From: Phoronis australis
Taxonomy: Eukaryota > Phoronida > Phoronidae
Direction: 5' to 3'
Length of the DNA stretch: 64,000 bases
NCBI GenBank assembly: GCA_002633005.1
Contig: NMRA01000216.1
Span: 344,441 to 408,440, forward strand
A model generated the notes under the pieces. That model was not told the DNA's origin. It worked only from the letters and a program-made list of their open reading frames with translations, and did not search any database. Made by a program: the position numbers and the translations under genes. Below are positions 12,634-38,296 of this stretch, piece after piece (the stretch's first letter is position 1; the number at the start of each line of letters is the position of its first letter).

Positions 12634-15600
12634 CTAAATTCCCCAGAGTGCACGCAGCGATTTCATTGTCACTTTTGACTCTTCGGGGCTGCCTGAGTCG
12701 TCAGCATACAGTCCAAAATTCTTCGGTATTTCTCGTTCCACCATGAAGCGTTTGTCGATCTTATGACTGGATGGCTGCCACCTGCAAGCAAATGACAAAA
12801 CTATAGTGTACTCCTCACCACGGAAGTCTTGAGATCAAGATTAGATAATAAGACCCAAGAACAGTAAACAGATGTATGGTTTGTACTTAAACCAAAATAT
12901 TCCCCATGACATCATGGCCATGGGTAAGACAATGGGAGCTACGACAGTTGAAAGTTGAACAACGATTTAGAGGTCCATGTTGATGAGAAATTGTGAATAA
13001 TTGTTTTAATTATTGTCTTGTTTTCCTGGGCATAGTTTTTCTATCACAATTCTCGATTTACCAGACATCTATACGCACAAAACTGAATTGGTCAGTTCTC
13101 GCATAGCATACCTGGTATCACAGCTTATTCTCAACAAGTCGGTTGTATTGACGCTAGACATGTGAACAGTTCTCATTGAAAATATCAATACATCCCCTGC
13201 CTGGAAATCGGATGTCTTCCACTGTCCACCAAACTGTTGAGTGATCTCCATGGGATCTTCTGTGAACCAGCCCGTCCCTACAAACATTTTTAAACAGTCG
13301 GGTAAAAGCTTTGAGAAGGTGATCATATGGTGCCTTTTAAAAGTCTGCTAGTAGATCTATGGTCAAGTCTCTGAATGTTTCATTTCCCCTACGTTTACGG
13401 TTTCTTCCAGGCACAACAGTCCATTTCATTAACATTTGTCCTTTGATAAAAACGTCAAATAAACTATAAAGGATTTATACAACACGATCACGGATTGGTG
13501 CAACATGATCAGCCAACTTCTTGACTTTCTGACATAAGACAGCTCACTCCAATGCTGTATTCACACACAATGCTGTTGAAGGTTTCACATGACATCTGAT
13601 GGTGAAGTAAACGCACATGTTCAGGATGGTGCACTAACTGCGTTGCACTTTGTTGCAATACGACACGTTCACAAGCATAGCTAGAAGTACTCAACATGAG
13701 GGGACAAGGGGGGCCAAAAGTGATGGGACGGCATTAGCGAAGCAGTGTAACAATTACTGGGGTTTTAGTAATGAACAGGGCCCCAATATACGCCAGAGGA
13801 CATCTTTTGATTACCAGTGACTGTTGCAAACATTTTTAAGTCTGGATTATTGTGTTCAATCAGTGGTCCCGATGGCTTAGTGCATGGTTAGCAGAAGGTT
13901 CCGGTGTCGAGTCCCAATTTGGCAGAAATCTTCAGACTCCTACTAACTACGTTATGTGATGTAGCCAACAGGTGACACGCAGCCCAGACTTAAAAATGTT
14001 TGCAATCTATGTTTCCACATCGGTTCAAGATTTACATATTCATATAATACCAGCGACTGTGTTAAAATACATATACCTTCTAGCTGTTCCTTCTCCACAT
14101 CAAGGTTCCCGTAGGTGTCTTGTAATTTTTGAAAGCTGAAATGAGCAATCACATTGAATTGTAGAGCTGGCAGAGAAGCATGTGTGCAAGACAACAGCAG
14201 TCATGCATCACAGGTGAAATCTTAACAGTAAACTGTAATACCTGATAATCATGGTGAAGACTATAGTGCCACCTGGTGTGAGTCTTACAGTAACACTCAG
14301 GATATACTACTAAGATATCTTGGCTTGGCAGTTTCTCGACATCTGTTAACTTGTGGATTGGGCTGACAAATTCCCAACAACTAATAGAACGGCATTATAG
14401 TTTGCATATTTTAGATACCTCATCACAGTCAACATGGTGTCTTGCGAGTAGAAAAAGACCTATCCCATCCTGAAAAAAGCTTGGACAAGTATTAAGAACA
14501 CTGCCTGGTGAAGACTATAGTGCCACCTGGTGTGAGTCTTACAGTAACATTCGTGATATACTACTAAGATATCTTGGCTTGGCAGTTTCTCGACATCTGT
14601 TAACTTGTGGATTGGGCTGACAAATTCCCAACAACTAATAGAACGGCATTATAGTTTGCATATTTTAGATACCTCATCACAGTCAACATGGTGTCTTGCG
14701 AGTAGAAAAAGACCTATCCCATCCTGAAAAAAGCTTGGACAAGTATTAAGAACACTGCCTGTTCAACACCACCGTTGCATTGTACAAGGAACAATTCATG
14801 GTATTACCATAAATGATGATCTAAGTTCTTTTTGTGTGAGAGAGTCGCATTGGTTATGACTTCAACAGTAACTCTTCGATGCGTGGTAAAAATTATGCAC
14901 GTATATCAGCATTCAAAAACCGGTGTCTGGAGTTGAAACTGAATGGGAGATTTTTGTATTATGTAAAGTTGTTCAACCAGATTATGATTATAACAATAAA
15001 ACAACTTTACAAAACTTGTGAGGTGAATTTCAATAGGGCTGTCCTGGATTACACAGCAATTAAGAACTCTCCTGGCTATATCCCGGAGAAAAGAAAGTGC
15101 GTGACCTCGTTTTGGAAATCGGGCACATTTTCATGTCTCATTGATGTGGGGAAGGCGAAAAATTTCAGATCAAGCATCCACGGGTATTTGTCGAGTTTAT
15201 CAAACTTTCTCACGTCGGAGTTGCAGCACACAGCACAGCAGTAACACTTTGTTGGCATTGGAAGGACGAATAGAGTAATGCAACCGAGAAACAACTTGTA
15301 AAGAATCAGACAACAACAAATAACATGTGAAACTCTACTGGCACGAAAATGAGGCAGCAAACGTGCCTGACGGATGTTTACAACATTGAAGGACAAATGC
15401 AGCGAGATTCGAGTGTCCTGTGTAACCCAGAACGCACCTATTACAAAAGTATAAACTTCCAACATCAAGTATGTTATGCACAGAATTACAGAAAACGAAC
15501 CTGTCGAGTTTGTGTGACTTTTCACACATTACCAGCGTTCCCATCTCGACAGTAACGTCACCCATGGGTGTCCACATGGTCAGTAACTGGTCTGTGCCCC

Positions 15601-18600
15601 GCCCCATGTAAACATTATCCACATGGACACCTGTGAATGCTCCATTGTGCACACCCCTAGAGAATATAAAAGAGTTCACTTTTAAATACAACAATAGAGG
15701 GCACTGGCAAACCAATCCTGGATACCAAAGTCCAGTAACCACTGGAATATACTCTTCAGATGTGGAGGGTAAAACAACATTATCTTGGAATGACATTACC
15801 TTTTCATGCATGCCTACAGCACAAGACACACTGAACCACAAAAATACCATTTCCCCATCATGACGGGTAATTCTGTGACTGTTGACAACAAACATTACGT
15901 ACTACTATTGCAGATATATGACAGTAAAACTGTCATTACAGAATGGCTTAGCCATCTTACTTAACGGCCTTCATCTCCGGTTTGCATTGTAAAACTAAGC
16001 ATTTTCCAGTATTTTAGATAGCTACAATGTTAAGATGATTACGTGAGAAAGTAAAATCAAAATCAACATATTTGATGGCAACAATAATGTCCAAATAATC
16101 CAGATCAATCATGGTAACCAGGGGCGGATCCGGGATTTTGAGTTAGGGGGTCAGAGCAGAGTATTAGCCAGGATTTTGTCCGTCTGACGTTCGCACCTCC
16201 AAAATGCCAAATGAAATCTGGAAGAATTTTAGGGGGGGCATGACCCTTTGCCCCCCCCCCTTAAATCCGCCACTGGTAACTGAGTGACTGGATTGAACCG
16301 ATACTGACAAGAGCAATAGGCCTGAAATCAATCAAGTGCTCACACCTCATCTAATGGATTGACTCAGAAGTCAACTTTATTTGATCTCAAGTCTGAATGC
16401 TTTTTGCTATTGTCAAAATGGTGGAGACAAAGAACTATGGATAACTAATTCCACAGACTAAAAAGTAAACGACCTACCTCAACCATTTGAAATTGAAAGT
16501 GGTTGCCTTTTCACCAAACATATGTTCAAAAAATTGACGAGCTAAAAACAAATTAAAGAGTTTTATTGAAAAACAACATACTGGAAAAGATAAAGTTCAG
16601 GAAATTTAATGTAAGTGCAACAAATACCAAGTGAAACCATTTTAAAATATATCGGAATAAACTTGGATTTAACCTTTTTACATTTTTTTATTTTTGAAAA
16701 TAACTAAGCCCAGGCAATACATTTGTCAAAATGTGTCACATTCAACAAAAACTCACGCCTTGATCCTTCAATCACTTTCAATACATCCTCGTGGAGTGAA
16801 ATTGGATTCATGCCCTGAAGAAAAAACAGTAAAATAATTTAAAGCAAATACCAAACTTGAGTAGACATTTTTGTTACAAAAATTATTCTTTTACAATTTT
16901 TATTTGTGTTCAATTACCCCCTACAGGAGCCAATTAATGGAAATTTGAACCATCTTTTAAGTTTTACGTTGCAATAATTCAAGTTCAGCATTGGTGAAGA
17001 CTTCACTGCAATAGAACACAGGCTGAAATAAGCAGCAATACTGTGGATTGAAGCTGATGACTTTTTGAACTACTCGACTACTGAAATTGAATTCCCCATG
17101 AAAAGTTAGACTAGCAGCACTTTCCCCCAAAGCAATATGATAAAAATTAGCCAGAACAAAGAAATATTCAGTTTATTGTCAAGTATTTCCAGTAAGAGGA
17201 GGCAGTGTGGCCTAGTGTGATGGTGCCCACCTTCTTTACTCCAGGTCGTGGGTTCGAGTCCCACTGGGCCACACTGCAAGACCACTGAGTTAGGTTTTTA
17301 GCTCATCAACACAAAAATAGTTCCAGGTGATCAGTGCAATGGGTCCACATGTGCGGCCAGCACACATCTGGTACAACATGTACCAGACCATCTGCAATTG
17401 CTTTTTAAGTGTTTTCTGTCTGGATGTGTTCACTTTAAAGTATTCATAAAGGTTTTCACATGGTATTTGAAGCACGGTAGGTAATTAGCATGCAAGTCTT
17501 GCCTGACAAGAGACTGCTGGGATGTATAACAATGGACTAGATTGATATCTCGATTTGGAAACTACCTGTGTCTAGAGTTGAGAGGTATTGGTGATGAATT
17601 AGTTGTGAATGTTAGTTAAATACCCAACTTGCGTTACCTCCATGAACGGAACGCAGCCCAGACCACACCTGTGATTAAGAACTCCATCCTGCCATGGTCT
17701 ACTCTTGTCCAGCTTATCAGCACCAGATTCATTGACATATTTCAAAACCGCCAGTCGTGCCTGTAATACTTCATTCCTATCATGTAGTCCTCGAATGAAG
17801 AGATACCTGTCACAAGTTAGACACATTAAGTAGGGCCCTAGAAAAAAATCAAAATTTGGCTAACTTTAGAACATCACTCACAGCAATGGCTGACCGGAAT
17901 CATATGAAATTTTCTGACAACTGTGCTTTATGCACTGTCCTGCAAAACACCGTCAGGAATTGTTTTTAAAATTTTCAAGCATGAGGGGCTATAAAATGGG
18001 ACTTCAGTAATCTTCATGTAAAAACTCAGACAAATGCTTAAAACGAAAACGAAATGATAATTTAGAAAACTGAAGCATCATTTTTGGGATTTCATCTTGG
18101 ATATTTATATCAAATGAAATTTAGTCATTGATACCTTTGTGTTACAATGAACATACCTTTCTTTTTCTTAAATTTTTCTAATGGTCACGTAGCCCAATTA
18201 ATGGCAGATTGGTATAAAGTTGATCAAATCTTGCAGGCTATTTACTTGCAGAAAAGTGATATATTTTTTTAGTTAAAATCTAAAGTTTCAAGATATTTGG
18301 CCAAACACACAATCAATAAGGTCCTACATAATCATAAGGTAATAGGTTACCTTCAGTACCAAAGATTGAACTCTAATATTAATTTTTTAAAATCCTTGAT
18401 TATCACAGAATCATTTTTATGAACACAGCAATAATGTCCAAATGTTCACAATCATGTGCCGCATTGTTCCTAAAAAAGGTCTTAATTTTTCATGGAAATC
18501 TCCATAACTTCCACAAACGTTGAATATTTTTGCATGAAACTTCAAATTTTGCTTATTTATTCTATAGGCTACAAATACACGTCTGCTATCAAAAATAAAG

Positions 18601-19751
18601 ATGTGTCAACATTTTTTGAAAAAATGGAAGTCTTAATTTCTTAAAAGAAAATCCCAGACATGCTTTTGTAGCAAATAGAATAGAGGAACAGAATTTGCAA
18701 ATTTCGTGTGGAAAATCCATGAAAATCAAGTTCTTAGAAAAAAACAATCATGTGATTGTATGAACATCTGGGCATTGCTTATGTGCACAAACTAAGACTC
18801 TGTGATCATCAAGGACTTTAAAAATCTATTTACAGTTTTGTGGGTCAATTATTATAATAATTAAAATACCTTAACTTATTTAAGAAATTTGATCCTTGGT
18901 AATGAAGGTATCCTATGCAGCCTGTCAAAGAATCTAACTTTAAATTTGGGCCACTTGGCCTCATTTGTCTTGTAGTTTACAAAAGGTGTGCTTTTTTTGA
19001 AAATTACGTTAATTTTTAGTAGTGTGTCTTTTATACAACGATCTTTGCAAAAACGTACTTACCTCCAACCAGAAATATAATCGAAGGTAGTTTTGTAAAT
19101 GTAATGAGAACAAACATTACAAAGAAACCTGTTTAAACTTTTATTAAATACTGAAGAAAGATGCAAATCTATGTAAAATGTGTGCGCATGTGTACATAAT
19201 TGCTTATACGTCATGCTTTGTAATATGGGCCAGTGACCTTAATACCTGAAAATAAATTCTACTTTTAAGTATTTAAGTAAATTAAAGTTACATCCATTGT
19301 CATCCTTAAAAACCAATTTCGGCACGGAAATGACTATAGAGCACATGACCAGGTGTTGCTACACACAGCAGTTAAGATAAAATAAAAACAGTAAATTTAA
19401 GGTACGTGAATGACACATTACTGTACTCTTAACTAACAAAATTAACACACTATGAGCTAAAAGCAATAAAATATCAGAGCTGTCACCTTCTCAGTTCTCT
19501 TTCATTACATGGACTTACCTATATTTATCTAAGAAACATAAATCGAGACCAACATCCCATGTTGAATTCAAACCTAGATTTGTACAGCAACATTAATGAC
19601 CATAAATAACTCACCCTTTATCTTTCAATTCCTTCCTAAGTTCAGCATAGTTACCACTTGCCAGTAGATGGTTGCAATCTTCAAGTTGTTCTAGTTGAGG
19701 GGATGGAAATATGTATTGACGCAGTCCAACCTGGACGTGCCTTGGAGACAT
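12634..19751 (-). CDS. Phytanoyl-CoA dioxygenase (PhyH) family Fe(II)/2-oxoglutarate oxygenase, complete, 318 residues
   Basis: Exons in transcript order: 19751-19615, 17806-17638, 16814-16757, 16541-16478, 15656-15501, 14135-14077, 13277-13112, 12781-12634 (stop TAG). All junctions are GT-AG and the frame holds throughout (957 nt). The first ATG, at 19751, gives MSPRHVQVGLRQ. Family hallmarks: GYLFIRGLHDRNEVLQAR near residue 46; the iron-binding HxD as His154-Val-Asp156 in GVHVDNVYMG; the distal iron-binding His253 in MRTVHMSS; and the 2-oxoglutarate-binding Arg264 in LLRISCDTR. So the active site looks intact. The PhyH fold oxidises substrates with O2 and 2-oxoglutarate, but the substrate cannot be read from sequence. 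It looks closer to the uncharacterised animal PhyH-domain proteins than to peroxisomal PHYH or PHYHD1, and the C-terminus (ends SLRALWGI) is not a peroxisomal PTS1. I infer a cytosolic enzyme of unknown substrate and give no gene symbol. Confidence 0.9.
13823..14005 (+). mobile_element. tRNA-like SINE fragment enclosed by a 22-bp perfect inverted repeat
   Basis: Starting near 13863 is TGGTCCCGATGGCTTAGTG followed by a B-box-like GTGTCGAGTCCC. This is the same family as the elements at 53735-54055. It is bracketed by TTGCAAACATTTTTAAGTCTGG (13823-13844) and its exact reverse complement (13984-14005). It sits in the dioxygenase intron next to the 14077-14135 exon. Confidence 0.7.
14252..14760 (+). 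repeat. 254-bp perfect-like tandem duplication
   Basis: The segment beginning TGGTGAAGACTATAGTGCC at 14252 is repeated head to tail at 14506, differing at only a couple of bases (ACACTCAGG versus ACATTCGTG). It lies in the dioxygenase intron between exons 15501 and 14135. There is no ambiguous base at the join, unlike the two duplications at 23582 and 55143. Confidence 0.95.
16119..16275. mobile_element. MITE with GGGGCGGATC-type inverted ends, copy 1
   Basis: Starts CAGGGGCGGATCCGGGATTT and ends AAATCCGCCACTG. Internal G-runs and C-runs pair with each other. The flanks carry the direct repeat TGGTAAC (left ATCATGGTAAC, right TGGTAACTGAG), a probable target-site duplication. A second copy in opposite orientation lies at 62304-62462. 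The terminal sequence resembles the widespread hAT-like non-autonomous elements of animals; that class assignment is an inference. Confidence 0.85.
17196..17470 (+). mobile_element. tRNA-derived SINE, family A, copy 1
   Basis: The head GGCAGTGTGGCCTAGTGTGA contains a tRNA A-box, and GGTTCGAGTCCCACTGGG contains a B-box, as in an RNA polymerase III promoter. The body continues through GATCAGTGCAATGGG and GTACCAGACCA. A second copy lies at 49500-49775. The acceptor arms do not pair at canonical tRNA spacing, so it is not called as a tRNA gene. Confidence 0.85.
17830..18190 (+). repeat. Interspersed repeat, copy 1 (copy 2 at 51058-51420)
   Basis: Shares an extended diverged alignment with 51058-51420: CCCTAGAAAAA, ATGCACTGTCCTGCAAAACAC versus ATGTACTGTTCTACAAAACGG, then GAAATGATNANTTAGAAAACT, and ATACCTTTCTTTTT near the end. 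Non-coding, in a dioxygenase intron. Family unknown. Confidence 0.75.
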
Positions 19752-22378
19752 AGTTAGGTGGACTTGACCTTACATATTTGTATCACTATTCTTATCGCTG
19801 GGATGTGTTATCTCTGCCTGGGTAGTTATACTTATCACAGGCTTAAAGTTAAGGCCTTCCTTAGCTGGATTTTAGTTATTTTAGATGGATTGGGCTACCC
19901 AGAAAGTCACACTTATTTGAGCAATCTTAGGAAAAATGGTTTAATTCCTCAAATGAAGGCCTGCTCATAAAATGAGTGAAACAGCCTTTTCATGCAATAT
20001 AGTTAAAGTCTTGCTTGAATAGAATTTTGTTAGCTTAGATGCATGGGACTGTCTGGCAGGGAGTCTCAATAATACCAGAGACATTGAGAAAATAAGATTT
20101 AATTCCTCAAACCTTGGACAAAAAGACACAGACCTAGATCAAACGTAAGCTCATAAGCTAATAAGTGGCTTTTTGCGCCATAACGCATCACTGCCAGAAC
20201 ACAGGACAAAGAATGAAAGTAGTAATTGTATTGAGTGGGCACCTGAATAATATACCATATGAGGATTTTCGGGGCACGTAGACAAATGTAAGTCAATGAG
20301 TCAAACCACATATTACATTTGACAATCAATGGCACTGAAGCTGCTCAGAGAGATACTCAAAATTTATTGCAGCAATCAAATTCGTGTCTATTACTGTTCA
20401 AGGTAGGCTTTTTGTTTTCCAATTATTGATTTCACACTTCATGCATAAAAGACAGTTAAAAATTAAATTTTCTATATAACAATTGAAATGAGCGTGTAAT
20501 TTCCTTCTAATTTTCAAAACAAATAGAACAAACAACTATTTGGTTGATTTTTCTACAAAAATTCAAATATTAAGTGAGCAAATTATATGCAAAATTGCAC
20601 TAAATAAATAGCTAACAAGAATGCATTATAATAGTAAAAAAATTTGATGAAATAAAAAATGCAAAATACTTGAATAACAAGGTGTTCTTTAAAGTTACAC
20701 ATTTTTAAACACCTTAATTTTGTAACATTTGAAACAAACTAAACCACTTGAATATCACACTATTCCCTACAACGAAACTCTTGAGAGTATTTCCCATATT
20801 GAGCCCGGTTCTGAAGGTGGCGCCACATTCGTACAGTCACCAGGTGGCATGATTGGCTTGTCCACAACTTGGCTCACCCAGAACCGCTAAAAATATGTAG
20901 AGGAAATCAACATTTCATGTGTCTGGTCAAACATAGTTTGACAAAGATGCTATTTATGAGAAATGGGAGCAGAAAAATTGAAGCCCAGTTATCAAACTCA
21001 GAAATAGTTGATTGGCATTGCTTTTTATAACCAACGTTACGAGATGTAATGTTTTTGTTATCTGAAAATACAATGTGGAAATAATCCCACTAGATATCAG
21101 TAAAATAAGACACGCTAGTGTTGAGACATTTGTGCAGCTTTATTCTTTCTTGATAATTGAAAAGAATATATTTAAGGAAAAAATAATGTAGACCTGACAT
21201 TGACATGTTAACTCATTGACAATTTCTCAAATATAAATAGTTTGATCCAGGTGAAAGCTTGAACAAAAATAAAAGAACAATATTATTTCAAAATTTCAAA
21301 TTTTCACTGCAATAAAAGTTTAAGTTTTAGAATGAAAATTGGTATTTAAATTCTACTAGCAGCAGGAAAAGCCAGCTGAAGGTCAGATAACTACAAGATA
21401 GTCATAAAATGTCAAATATATTGTTCAAGCTTAGTGTTGACCAGTCCTCTCCTTCGTCAACTCTGTCCGGTTCACTGGCATCCTCTAATAGTTACATGCG
21501 GTATACCTTGTTCACAAGAGATTCTTCAGTCCACTCTAGCTTATAACATAAGTGCTCAAATTTGTTGACCCTATATTCTTCTGGTAGTGTTTTTTACCGT
21601 ACATATACTAATTGCATTTAGTAACAAACTTACAGCATGCTTCGTTATCCGTAATAACATGTTACTTCACTAAATGTTCAGTGGCACTAGACTTGTGTTC
21701 TATTAGCCAGAGATACTGTCTTATTTTGAAACCAGCATATAGTGTTATTGAGTTTACACAGCCTCAAATAAAAAGTATGTAGCATCACGGCATGCTTGCC
21801 CGTTCCATCCATCATATTGCAGATGTTGTGAGAATATGAAGCTATCAGTCCCTTCACTGTCGTCTATCCAATGACACAGTCCATTGCCATTGAATTTCCA
21901 TGAGTGGGCTACCCTACTTACAACGCTGTTACTGAGTTGGAACAGGGTTGGCCTCTGTCCACACAAGAATGCTTGTGTATGAACATTTCGGACCAATGCA
22001 AAATGGCCTTGCAAATCGCAACTACTGATAAGATCTAGCCTGTCTAAGAGCGACACTAGAAATGACACAAAAACCTCAGTAGTAGCTCTGTCTGCACTGA
22101 AACCACAAGTCATGAAACGCTTCGCATTGAGGGATGTTGTCCATAGTGAATTAAATACGGTAATTACTCAGAGATAAGCTCAACCCCACTTTAATGATTT
22201 TGCTCTGGTGGGGATTCGTGGTCATGATTCCATGGTTCTACAACACCGTCAGTTCGTACAACCTCACTTTCCACCAGTGCCCTCCTCTGTCTATCTTCTT
22301 TACACTTGATGCAGCACAACACCCCCTATGGTCGAATAAGGATAGCCTAGCCTCTTCACCAGCACCCTATTTTGTTCA
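19752..22378. other. Interval between ORC3 stop and dioxygenase start
   Basis: Both flanking genes are on the minus strand, so this holds the ORC3 3' untranslated region and the promoter and 5' untranslated region of the dioxygenase gene. ATTAAA (22190-22195) and AATAAA (21139-21144) on the minus strand are candidate ORC3 polyadenylation signals. A 119-codon minus-strand frame at 21754-22113 has no recognisable domain and looks like 3' flanking chance. No other gene is supported. Confidence 0.5.
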
Positions 22379-37962
<15,584 letters not shown>

Positions 37963-38296
37963 AGTTATTGTAATTGCGAGAAAAAGGACCACTTTCACCC
38001 TGTTCACAGTTCACAATGCGTGCAGAATACAATGAAATACATCCCCAACACTAAAAACTTCTTAGCTTACATAGCAATCATAAACATTAACTTACAATAT
38101 TTGAAAATACAAAATATTTAAGCAGGTATTCTATTTATTAAAGACACTTTTAGAATTTTTATATATAAATTAAGTAGTAGTAATTTGAAAATGCCATAAA
38201 AATATTTAATCTTTGATACTTACACATTATAATTTGATAAACAAAATTTTGTTTAGATTACTATGCTCTCATTCTGACGCGAACGTCGCTTCAAGC
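37963..38296. promoter_or_regulatory. Divergent ORC3 / SF3B4 promoter interval
   Basis: 334 bp separate the ORC3 start codon (minus, 37962) from the SF3B4 start codon (plus, 38297). Both 5' untranslated regions and any shared core promoter must fit here unless extra non-coding exons exist further out. The interval is AT-rich in the middle and has no convincing TATA box at a fixed distance from either gene. I do not assign individual factor sites. Confidence 0.75.

Noticed and set aside
15076-15525. 149-codon minus-strand frame overlapping the dioxygenase exon
   Set aside because: Wrong frame relative to exon 15656-15501 and continues into the intron; no domain.
17201-17276. Possible tRNA gene
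   Set aside because: A- and B-boxes are present, but the acceptor stem does not pair at the correct spacing, and a diverged copy with the same tail exists at 49500, so it is a SINE.
20780-20890. Minus-strand open stretch reading RFWVSQVVDKPIMPP after a good acceptor, first taken as the ORC3 C-terminal exon
   Set aside because: The true last exon, ending [14 protein letters not shown], is at 22484-22379 and matches ORC3 in frame, so this stretch is not needed and resembles nothing.
21754-22113. 119-codon open frame on the minus strand just downstream of ORC3
   Set aside because: No recognisable domain, no flanking splice signals that join it to a gene, and it lies where the ORC3 3' untranslated region is expected.
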